A DNA stretch of 56,742 bases from Sphaerimonospora mesophila NBRC 14179 = JCM 3151 (GTDB lineage Bacteria > Actinomycetota > Actinomycetes > Streptosporangiales > Streptosporangiaceae). Of this stretch, positions 43,143-51,000 are shown piece after piece. Where the stretch lies: assembly GCA_001552515.1 (NCBI GenBank), contig BCRI01000035.1:1-56742 (forward strand), in the 5' to 3' direction. The position numbers and the translations under genes were made by a program. The stretch's first letter is position 1, and each line of letters opens with the position of its first letter. Under the pieces are notes generated by a model. It was given only the letters and a program-made list of their open reading frames with translations, did no database searches and was not told where the DNA came from.

Positions 43143-44348
43143 ATGGCTGACGAAGTCGTCGGCATCGTCGGGGCCGGCATCGTCGGGCTCGCGATCGGCC
43201 GGGAGATCACCCGGCGCAGGCCGGGCACCGGTGTCGTCGTCATGGAGAAGGAGGACCGGGTGGCTGTCCACCAGACGGGCCACAACTCCGGCGTCGTGCA
43301 CGCGGGCATCTACTACAAGCCGGGCAGTCTCAAGGCCCGGCTGTGCACCCGGGGCCGGGACATGCTGCGCGAGTACTGCGCCGGGCGCGGCCTGCCCTAT
43401 GACGAGTGCGGCAAGCTCGTCGTCGCGGTCAGCAAGGCGGACGTGGCGCGGATGGACGATCTCTACGCCAGGGCCGACGTGAACGCCGTGCCCGGTCTGC
43501 GGCGCATCGGTCCCGAGGAGATCAGGGAGATCGAGCCGTACGCCACGGGCCTGGCGGCCCTGCATTCGCCCAGGACCGCCATCACCGACTTTCCCCGCAT
43601 CGCGCGGTCGTTCGCCGACGACATCGTCGCGGCCGGGGGCGAGGTGCGGTTCTCCTATCCCGTCACCCGCATCGATCGGGTCGGCGGGGAACTGGAGATC
43701 GGCTCGGGCGAGCGGGCCGTCCGGGTGAACCATTTGATCGTCTGCGCCGGCATCCACGCCGACCGGGTCTCGGGGCTGGCCGGTGACGCGCCCGAGCCGC
43801 GGATCATCCCGTTCCGGGGTGAGTACATGCTCATCTCCGAGGAGAAGGCGCACATGGTGCGCGGGCTGATCTACCCCGTTCCCGACCCCGGATATCCCTT
43901 CCTCGGAGTGCACTTCACCCGGCGGATCTCGGGGGCGGTGGACGTCGGCCCGAACGCGGTCCTGGCCCTGGCCCGCGAGGGCTACCGCCGTACGGCGATC
44001 TCCCCGGCGGATCTGCTCGGCATCGCGAGCTGGCCCGGCATGTGGCGGATGGCGCGCCGCCACTGGCTGACCGGAGTCAGGGAAATGTACGGATCCCTCT
44101 CCAAACGTGCCTATATGAAGGCCGCCCAGCGTTATGTGCCGGAGATAGGCGCGAAAGACGTCGTGCGGGCCGGCGCGGGGGTGCGCGCGCAGGCGCTCGA
44201 CCGCGACGGCGGCCTCGTCGACGACTTCCGCATCAACCGGCTCGGACCGGTCACGACCGTGCGAAACGCGCCCTCTCCCGCGGCGACCTCGTCCATGGCG
44301 ATCGCGGAGTACGTCGTCGACGTCATCGACGGCGAAGTGAGCTCGTGA
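43143..44348 (+). CDS. lhgO: L-2-hydroxyglutarate oxidase (LhgO)
   Basis: A 401-residue FAD-dependent oxidase of the DAO family. The FAD-binding GIVGAGIVGLAIGREI starts the protein, followed by the characteristic HQTGHNSGVVHAGIYY and KPGSLKARLC. Later comes PFRGEYMLI with VPDPGYPFLGVHFTRR, a stretch conserved in LhgO. It oxidises L-2-hydroxyglutarate to 2-oxoglutarate. It starts at 43143 behind GGAAG and stands alone, with a convergent operon downstream. There is no sign of link to the neighbouring clusters. Confidence 0.9.
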   Translation: MADEVVGIVGAGIVGLAIGREITRRRPGTGVVVMEKEDRVAVHQTGHNSGVVHAGIYYKPGSLKARLCTRGRDMLREYCAGRGLPYDECGKLVVAVSKADVARMDDLYARADVNAVPGLRRIGPEEIREIEPYATGLAALHSPRTAITDFPRIARSFADDIVAAGGEVRFSYPVTRIDRVGGELEIGSGERAVRVNHLIVCAGIHADRVSGLAGDAPEPRIIPFRGEYMLISEEKAHMVRGLIYPVPDPGYPFLGVHFTRRISGAVDVGPNAVLALAREGYRRTAISPADLLGIASWPGMWRMARRHWLTGVREMYGSLSKRAYMKAAQRYVPEIGAKDVVRAGAGVRAQALDRDGGLVDDFRINRLGPVTTVRNAPSPAATSSMAIAEYVVDVIDGEVSS

Positions 44349-44408
44349 AAACCCGTGGAACGGATGGGTTCCCGCGACGGCCGATCGAGCGGGGACGGGA
44401 CGGGACCC

Positions 44409-44422
44409 CCGCCGCGAGGCGG
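44409..44422. terminator. Short GC hairpin between convergent genes
   Basis: A five-base-pair stem CCGCC/GGCGG with a GCGA loop lies just after lhgO and before the stop of the E2 gene. It is weak and has no T-tract. Confidence 0.25.
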
Positions 44423-44424
44423 CC

Positions 44425-45579
44425 TCACGTCATGACATCTGGGGATTCGAGCAGTTCGCGCAGCGCCTGCAGGAACAGCACGGCGTCGCGGCCGTTGACA
44501 TAGCGGTGGTCGTAGGCCAGCCCCAGGTTCACGACGTCCCGCGTGCCCACCTGGCCGTCGTCCGCGACCACGGCCTCGCGGTACGGCCCGGCGAGCGACA
44601 GCGCGCAGATCTGCCCGGGGAACACGATCGGCACGGCCAGTACGACGCCGTCGTCGTTGTGCAGGGTGACCGTGAGGTTGGCGCCGGTGAGGTCGCGTTC
44701 GCGGAACGTGCCGCGGAAGGCGGCCGTACGATAGCCCATCAGCTCCCGGGCGATCTCGCCGAGCGGGCGGTTCCCGGCGTCGTGGACGACCGGGACGTAG
44801 AGCCCCTCGCCGACGTCCATCGTGACGCCGATGTCGGCGGTGCCGGCCCGTCGCACCCGGGCCGCGTCCAGCGGCGTGGCGAAGCACAGCGGGAAGCGCT
44901 CCACGAGGCTCGCCGCCGCCTTGACCAGCAGCTCGGGCAGGCCCACCAGGGCGCGCAGCGCCCTGGTCCGCTCGGCGGCGAGCCGCAGGGCCCGGGTCAC
45001 CTCGACCCGGACCACGGAGTAGGCGGCGGGCACGGTGCGGTGCGACAGCTCGACCACCTCGGCGGTGCGCCGCTGCGCCTTCGACAGCGCGATCGTGTCG
45101 CGCGCGACGGCCAGCACGTCCGCGCGCCGGATCACGCGCGTGCCGAGCGCCCGTACGTCTTCCGCGTCGACGCCCAGCTCCGCCATCAGCGCCCGCGCCG
45201 GAGCCGTGATCACGGGCTCGCCGCCGACCGGGGCGGCCGGAGTGGCCGGGGCGGCGGGGGTGGCGGGCGACGGCTCGGCCGGTTCCGGAACGAGGGCGAC
45301 GCCGTCAGGCTCGGCGGTGGGGGAGGGGGCGGGCCCGGCCGCCGCTTCCGGCGCCGACAGGCGGGCGATCACCTGGCCGGGCGCGCACTCGGCGTTCACC
45401 GCGATGACGTGGTGCAGCACGCCGGATGCCTCGGCGACCAGCTCCTCCGCGGCCTTGGAGGTCTCCACGACCGCGATGGGATCGCCCTCCAGCACCGGTG
45501 AGCGATCCTCGACGGTCCACTCCACCAGCAGATAGCTGCTGTCGTTGTTGTTGAGCTTGGGCACCCTGATGTCGATCAA
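44425..45579 (-). CDS. 2-oxoacid dehydrogenase E2 (dihydrolipoamide acyltransferase)
   Basis: A 384-residue E2. The lipoyl domain (DIRVPKLNNNDSSYLLVEW) has its lipoyl lysine in ETSKAAEELV. A peripheral subunit-binding domain (ITAPARALMAELGVDAEDV) and a proline-alanine-rich linker follow. The C-terminal catalytic domain ends with AYDHRYVNGRDAVLF, keeping the DHRxxxG catalytic set. The start is taken as TTG at 45579, which overlaps the E1 beta stop by four bases and has GGGAGG in front; no ATG suits. It accepts an acyl group from E1 and passes it to CoA. The dihydrolipoamide dehydrogenase (E3) is not here. Confidence 0.87.
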   Translation of the reverse strand: MIDIRVPKLNNNDSSYLLVEWTVEDRSPVLEGDPIAVVETSKAAEELVAEASGVLHHVIAVNAECAPGQVIARLSAPEAAAGPAPSPTAEPDGVALVPEPAEPSPATPAAPATPAAPVGGEPVITAPARALMAELGVDAEDVRALGTRVIRRADVLAVARDTIALSKAQRRTAEVVELSHRTVPAAYSVVRVEVTRALRLAAERTRALRALVGLPELLVKAAASLVERFPLCFATPLDAARVRRAGTADIGVTMDVGEGLYVPVVHDAGNRPLGEIARELMGYRTAAFRGTFRERDLTGANLTVTLHNDDGVVLAVPIVFPGQICALSLAGPYREAVVADDGQVGTRDVVNLGLAYDHRYVNGRDAVLFLQALRELLESPDVMT

Positions 45580-46637
45580 GAAAGGGCCTCCCGTACGGCC
45601 AGGCGGATCGTGTCCTCGCCCACCAGGACCGCGCTTTCCAGGTGCGCCGCCGTGGGGATGACGCTGTCGGCGGCGCTGACCAGGCCGATCGGCCGGGTGA
45701 GCCGCGACCACAGCCGCGGATAGAGGGCCTGCGCCACCTCGGCACCCCAGGTGCCTCCGGCCGTCCCGTCCTCGACCACGCAGACGTGGCCGGTCACGTC
45801 GCCGAGGATCGGCGCCAGGTCCAGCGGGTAGAGCCGGGCGGGCACCAGCAGCCGGCACAGCAGGTCGTCCTCGATGAGCAGCGCGCGCATGGCGGCCAGC
45901 GCGCGCCGGGTCAGCCCACCCGGCGCGATCAGCGTGCAGTCGTAGCGGGTCTCACCCGGCACGCCGACCCGGGCCCACCCGGACGGCCCGCCGACCAGGT
46001 CGAAGCGGAACAGGTCGTCCACGACGCCGTCGCGGAAGATCCGTTCGGTGTAGAGCACCTTGTCCTCGAACAGCACGCACGGCTCGCCGAGTGACAGCAG
46101 GTGCGTGAGCAGCTCACCGGCGTGGTGGAACGGGCTCAGCTCGTGCAGCGACAGCCCAGGGACCCCGACGAAGTGCTTCTGCAGGCTCTGGCTGTGCGTC
46201 GGGCCGTAGCCGCGCCGTCCGCCCGTGGGGCAGCGGACGATGAGCGGCACGGGCACCGGCCTGCCGTACATCGTGGTGGACTTCGCGGCGAAGTTGACGA
46301 TCTGGTCGAAGGCGAGCGTCACGAAGTCAGAGAACATGATCTCGACGATCGCCTTCTCACCGGCCAGGGCCAGCCCGGCCCCCGCGCCCACCAGCGTGCC
46401 CTCGCTGAGCGGGGTGGACAGCACCCGGTCGGCGAACCGGCTGGACAGCCCCTTTGTGATCTTGAAGGCGCCGCCGTACGGGTCGCGGATGTCCTCGCCG
46501 AGGACGAACACGCGCGGATCGGACTCCAGCAGGGTGTGCAGCGCCGCGTTGAGGTGATCGGCCATCCGGGGGGTGCGGGCGGCGCCCGTGGCCGGCGTGC
46601 CCGCGTTCGGTGTGCCCTCGCTGATCCGTACGCTCAC
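45576..46637 (-). CDS. 2-oxoacid dehydrogenase E1, beta subunit
   Basis: A 353-residue protein of the transketolase-like Pyr domain type. Typical parts are HTLLESDPRVFVLGEDIRDP, GAFKITKGLSSRFADRV with LSTPLSEGTLVGAGAGLAL, VEIMFSDFVTLAFDQIVN and CPTGGRRGYGPTHSQSL. The GTG at 46637 overlaps the E1 alpha stop by four bases; the reading frame is open further upstream only in overlap with E1 alpha. The first 25 residues are unusually proline/alanine-rich. It forms the alpha2-beta2 enzyme with the next gene. Confidence 0.88.
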   Translation of the reverse strand: MSVRISEGTPNAGTPATGAARTPRMADHLNAALHTLLESDPRVFVLGEDIRDPYGGAFKITKGLSSRFADRVLSTPLSEGTLVGAGAGLALAGEKAIVEIMFSDFVTLAFDQIVNFAAKSTTMYGRPVPVPLIVRCPTGGRRGYGPTHSQSLQKHFVGVPGLSLHELSPFHHAGELLTHLLSLGEPCVLFEDKVLYTERIFRDGVVDDLFRFDLVGGPSGWARVGVPGETRYDCTLIAPGGLTRRALAAMRALLIEDDLLCRLLVPARLYPLDLAPILGDVTGHVCVVEDGTAGGTWGAEVAQALYPRLWSRLTRPIGLVSAADSVIPTAAHLESAVLVGEDTIRLAVREALS

Positions 46638-47566
46638 GGGGCGGCCCGCCACACGGACGGCGGGCGGGCGGCCACCTCGTCGGTGATCCGTGCCATGCGG
46701 AGGCGCTGCGCCTCGTCGGCCGCCGCGAAGACCTCGGGGAAGGCGGCCGCGTAGCGCACGTACCAGTCGGCCGCCCGCACCCGGGTGAGTTCCTCGGCCG
46801 AGCGGGTGTCGTCGCCCTTGCTGTGCGGGCCGACCCGCCGGGTCACGAACTCGATCACGGTCGGGCGGCCCTCCTCGCGTACCCGCCGCACCGGTTCGGC
46901 CAGTTCGAGGCGGATCAGGTTGAGGTCGATGGAGTCCGTACGGTGATGGGCGGCGCCGAAGGCGGCGGCGCGCGCCGCGATGGTGCCGGACATCTGTGCG
47001 GTGGTCGGGGTGGACTGCGCGATGCCGTTGTGCTCGACCACGACCAGCAGCGGCAGCCGCCACAGCGCCGCGAGGTTGAGCGCTTCGTAGACCGCGCCCT
47101 CGCCCCAGGTCCCGTCGCCGATGTGCACGCAGGCGAGCCCGCCGTCCCCGGCCCTTTTCAGGCTGAGCGCGACCCCGGCGGCGACCGGCATGCTCTCACC
47201 CTGAACGCCGGTCGACAGGAACCTGCGGTGGTAGATGTGCTGGCTGCCGCCGACCCCCGCGCAGAGGGCGCCCTCCCGGCCCATGATCTCGGCCAGCAGC
47301 CCGTGCGGCTCGTCGTGTCTGGCCAGGAAGTGACCGTGCCCGCGGTGGTTGCTGAACACGTAGTCGTCGTCGTCCAGCAGCGGGCGCAGCGCGACCGGCA
47401 CGTACTCCTGACCTAAACAGGTGTGCGTGGTGCCGTTGAGCCGGCCCTCGCCGAACAGGCGCAGGAGGGTCAGCTCGAAGTGCCGGATCAGCAGCAGACG
47501 GTCCAGATCCTCCCCGCTGGGCGGGGACAGCGGGACCGTGTCGCGGTCCAAGATCGTGCTGGTCAT
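46634..47566 (-). CDS. 2-oxoacid dehydrogenase E1, alpha subunit (TPP-binding)
   Basis: A 310-residue E1 alpha, close to acetoin/pyruvate/branched-chain-type enzymes. The sequence GDGTWGEGAVYEALNLAAL leading to VVEHN is the TPP-binding motif, and HRGHGHFLARHDEPHGLLAE and GSQHIYH precede it. The ATG at 47566 is chosen; upstream codons fall in promoter DNA. It is the first gene of an operon divergent from the NRPS. The substrate is not evident; the enzyme may supply an acyl-CoA or acyl starter for the biosynthetic genes. Confidence 0.87.
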   Translation of the reverse strand: MTSTILDRDTVPLSPPSGEDLDRLLLIRHFELTLLRLFGEGRLNGTTHTCLGQEYVPVALRPLLDDDDYVFSNHRGHGHFLARHDEPHGLLAEIMGREGALCAGVGGSQHIYHRRFLSTGVQGESMPVAAGVALSLKRAGDGGLACVHIGDGTWGEGAVYEALNLAALWRLPLLVVVEHNGIAQSTPTTAQMSGTIAARAAAFGAAHHRTDSIDLNLIRLELAEPVRRVREEGRPTVIEFVTRRVGPHSKGDDTRSAEELTRVRAADWYVRYAAAFPEVFAAADEAQRLRMARITDEVAARPPSVWRAAP

Positions 47567-47732
47567 GAGGTGACGAACCTTCCCGTCGTCGGGTCCAGCG
47601 TCGGAGGAGGTTGCCGGGGGTGGCCGTGCGTTCGCCGTGGTCGGAGACGGGGACCGGGCGAGGCGCACGTGTGCCGCCGATCCGGCCGGCGCATGGGCGG
47701 GCCGAGTCGGCAGGCGGTTTTTGGCGGATGCG

Positions 47733-47748
47733 TTGGGAGCGCTCCCAA
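47733..47748. promoter_or_regulatory. CebR/LacI-type operator at the E1 alpha promoter
   Basis: A perfect 16-base palindrome, TTGGGAGCGCTCCCAA. Its inner 14 bases, TGGGAGCGCTCCCA, are the published consensus of actinobacterial CebR-type LacI regulators. It abuts the -10 element of the - strand promoter and would cover the transcription start. Confidence 0.8.
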
Positions 47749-47778
47749 ACCGTATGGAGCGGCCCGCTGGGGTGTCAA
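47749..47778 (-). promoter_or_regulatory. Promoter of the E1 alpha/E1 beta/E2 operon
   Basis: On the - strand, TTGACA (47778-47773) and TACGGT (47754-47749) lie 18 bases apart. The CebR-type operator starts at the very next base. The leader before the E1 alpha ATG is about 175 bases. Confidence 0.6.
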
Positions 47779-47902
47779 GGTGATTCCGAAATCCCGCTAT
47801 ATCTGATGGCCATATTGCCCTCAATGTCCGAAACATAGCTCAATATCTGAATTGCGAACTCCTTTCGGGCATCCAAAAATCGGGATATATCACCTGATCG
47901 CC

Positions 47903-47931
47903 TTGACGCTTGTGGGGGCCGTCCCTAGCCT
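47903..47931 (+). promoter_or_regulatory. Promoter of the NRPS operon
   Basis: TTGACG (47903-47908) and TAGCCT (47926-47931) lie 17 bases apart; transcription would begin near 47938, at the edge of the operator at 47939-47956. Confidence 0.6.
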
Positions 47932-47938
47932 GCTGCCA

Positions 47939-47956
47939 CGTGGGAGCGATCCCACG
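47939..47956. promoter_or_regulatory. CebR/LacI-type operator at the NRPS promoter
   Basis: CGTGGGA and TCCCACG are perfect seven-base arms around GCGA. The core TGGGAGCGATCCCA differs from the CebR consensus by one base. Position relative to the promoter is the same as for the site at 47733-47748. Confidence 0.72.
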
Positions 47957-48036
47957 ATCTTGGCTGACCTCTGGGAGCCGTCGTCGGCCCTGTCCCTGGC
48001 GCGTCCTTCGCGGGTTCCGCCTACACCAGGAGAAAG

Positions 48037-51000
48037 ATGATCGAAAACCCGGAGTCTCGCGTGTCCGCGCTGAGCCCGGCCAAGCGTGCGCTGCTCCTCC
48101 AGCGGCTGCGCGGCACGGGCGCCGCTCTCGCGCCGATCCCGCCACGGGATCCGCACGCCCCGATCCCGCTCAGCTACGGCCAAGAACGCATCTGGTTCCT
48201 CGACCAGCTCGACTCCGGCGACCCGGCGTTCAACATGTGCCTGGCGCAGCGCTGGCGCGGGCCGCTGGACACCGCCGCGCTGCAGCGCGCGCTCGACGAC
48301 GTCGTGGCCCGCCACGAGACCCTCAGGACCGGCTTCCGCTCCGATGACGGCAGCCCCGTGCAGATCGTCGAGCCGGTGCAGACCGTCGAGCCCGCGCGGA
48401 TCGACGGACCCGGGCAGGCCGTCGAACCGGCGATCTCGCCGGTCCCCATCGAGCTGCTGTCCCGCCCCGCGCCCGGGCCGCACGGCGGGCAGGCCCCCGA
48501 CGCGGAGGAGTGGGCCAGGCAGGAGGTCGCACGGCGGACCAACACGCCGTTCGACCTGTCCAGCCCCCCGTTGATCCGGGTCACCCTGCTGCGGCTGGGT
48601 CCGGAGGACCACGTCCTGTGCGTGGTGTGCCATCACATCGTGGCCGACGGCGTGTCGCTGAACGTGTTCGCCGGAGAGCTGGCCGCCCGTTACACCGCGC
48701 GGCTGGCCGGGGACGACGCGGCCCCGGCGCCGCTCGCCGTGCAGTACGGCGACTTCGCCGCCTGGCAACGGGAGCGCCTGGCGGGAGAAACGGCGGACCG
48801 GTCGCTGGCCTACTGGACCACCCGGCTGGCCGACGCCCCCGCCCTAGAACTGCCCGCCGACCGGCCGCGCCCGGCCGTGCACTCCTCGCACGGCGACGTC
48901 GTCACCGTGTTCCTCGACGCGCGGCCGACGGAGGCGCTGGAGAAGCTGGGCGGCCGGCGGGGCGCGACGCTGTTCATGACGCTGCTCGCCGCCTACCAGG
49001 CGCTGCTGTCCCGGTACAGCGGCCAGGACGACATCTGCGTCGGCTCGCCCACCTCCGGGCGCGACCGGGTGGAGCTGGAACCCCTGATCGGGTTCTTCCT
49101 GAACACGCTGGTGCTGCGTGGCGACCTGTCGGGCGATCCCGGCTTCGACGAGTTGCTCATGCGGACCCGCGCCGCGGTGCTGGACGCCTTCGACCACCAG
49201 GACATCCCGTTCGAGCGGGTGCTGACCGAGCTGCGGGTCCAGCGCGACCTCAGCCGTACGGCGCTGTTCCAGACGATGTTCGTGCTGCACACGCAGAACG
49301 AGGGATGGCAGCGCCCCGAAATGCCGGGCATCGAGGAGGTCACCGGCTTCGACACCGGGTACACCGCGGCCAAGTTCGACCTGTCGCTGGACGCGTGGCG
49401 GGTGCCGGACGGGCTGAACCTGGTGTTCGGGTACGCCACCGACCTGTTCGACCGGACCACGATCGAGATGCTGGCCGACCGGTTCGTCCGGCTGCTGACC
49501 GCCGTCGCGGCCGACCCGGACGCGCCGCTCTCGGAGATCGACCTGCTCTCCGAGCCGGAGCGGCGGCAGGTCCTGGAGTGGGGCGCCGGCACCGGTACGG
49601 TCCCCGCCGCCACCGTGCCGGAGCTCATCGCGGCCGCCGTGGCGGCCCACCCCGACGCGACCGCCGTCACCTGGACGACGGGCGGATCAGGGGCGTGGAG
49701 CTACGCGGAGCTGGACGCCCGGGCCGACCGGATCGCCCGGGCGTTGCGCGCCGCCGGCGTCGGCCCGGAGTCGATCGTCGCCGTCGCCCTCGAGCGCGGT
49801 CCCGAACTCGTGGCCGGGCTGCTGGCCGTCTGGCGGGCGGGCGGCGCCTACCTGCCGCTCGACCCCGCCTACCCCGCGCAGCGGCTGGCCGAGATGCTCG
49901 CCGACAGCGGGGCGGTGACCGTGCTCACCGGCACCGCCCTGCGCGACCGCTTCACCGCCGACCGGGTGCTGTGCGTGGACGGCGACCTGCCGGCGGGCAC
50001 GGCCGATCCGCTGCCCGAGCCCGACCCCGGCCGGGCCGCATACGTGATCTACACCTCCGGCTCCACCGGCCGCCCCAAGGGCGTCGTGGTGGAACACCGC
50101 GCGCTGGCCGCCCGGGTCCACTGGATGAGGGAGACCTACGGCCTGGACCCGTCCGACCGGGTGCTCCAGTTCGCCACGGTCAGCTTCGACACCCACGTCG
50201 AGGAGATCTACCCCTGCCTGACCTCCGGCGCCGGGCTCGTGCTGCTTCCCGGCGGCGGCGCGTTCCTGCCCGACTTCCTGCGCACTCCGGCGGGCCGGCA
50301 GATCACCGTCCTCGACCTGCCCACGCCGTACTGGCACGAGTTGGTCGCCGACATCGAGACCGTGGAGTGGCCCCCCGGCCTGCGGCTCACCATCATCGGC
50401 GCCGACCAGGCGCAGGCGGCCGCGGTCACCGCCTGGCACCGCCACTTCGGCGGCCGGGTGCGGCTGTTCAACACCTACGGGCCCACCGAGGCCACGGTGA
50501 TCGCCAGCGCCGCAGAGCTGCGCGACGACGGCCTGCGCCCGCCGATCGGCCGCCCCATCTCCGCCACCGGCCTGTACGTCCTGGACGGGCGGCACCGGCC
50601 GGTCCCGCGCGGGGTCGCCGGTGAGCTGTGCATCGGCGGCGCCGGACTGGCCCGCGGCTACCTCGGCCGTCCCGACCTCACCGCCGACCGGTTCATCCCG
50701 GATCCGTTCGTGCCCGGCGGCCGGCTCTACCGCACCGGCGACCGGGCCCGCTGGCGGTCGGACGGGGAGCTGGAGTTCCTGGGCCGCACCGACCACCAGG
50801 TGAAGGTGCGCGGCTACCGGGTCGAGCCCGGTGAGATCGAGGCCCGGCTGCTCGAACACCCCGCGGTCGGCCAGGCGGTGGTGCTGGCGGACCGGGGCAA
50901 CCTCCTCGCCTACGTCGTGGCGCACGGCCGGAACGGCTCGGGCGGCGACCCGGCGACGACGCTGCCGGAGGAACTGCGCGACCACGTGGCCGAGGCGCTG

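Larger units (their letters stand above)
47567..48036. other. Divergent regulatory region between the E1 alpha operon and the NRPS operon
   Basis: The 470 bases hold no gene. Two promoters face outward, each with a LacI/CebR-type palindrome (listed below). The central part is relatively AT-rich and has an 8-base direct repeat ATATCTGA at 47799 and 47843 (44 bases apart), the pair CTCAATGTC (47820) and CTCAATATC (47839), and far-spaced inverted AGGTGAT (47778) / ATCACCT (47889). Confidence 0.7.
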
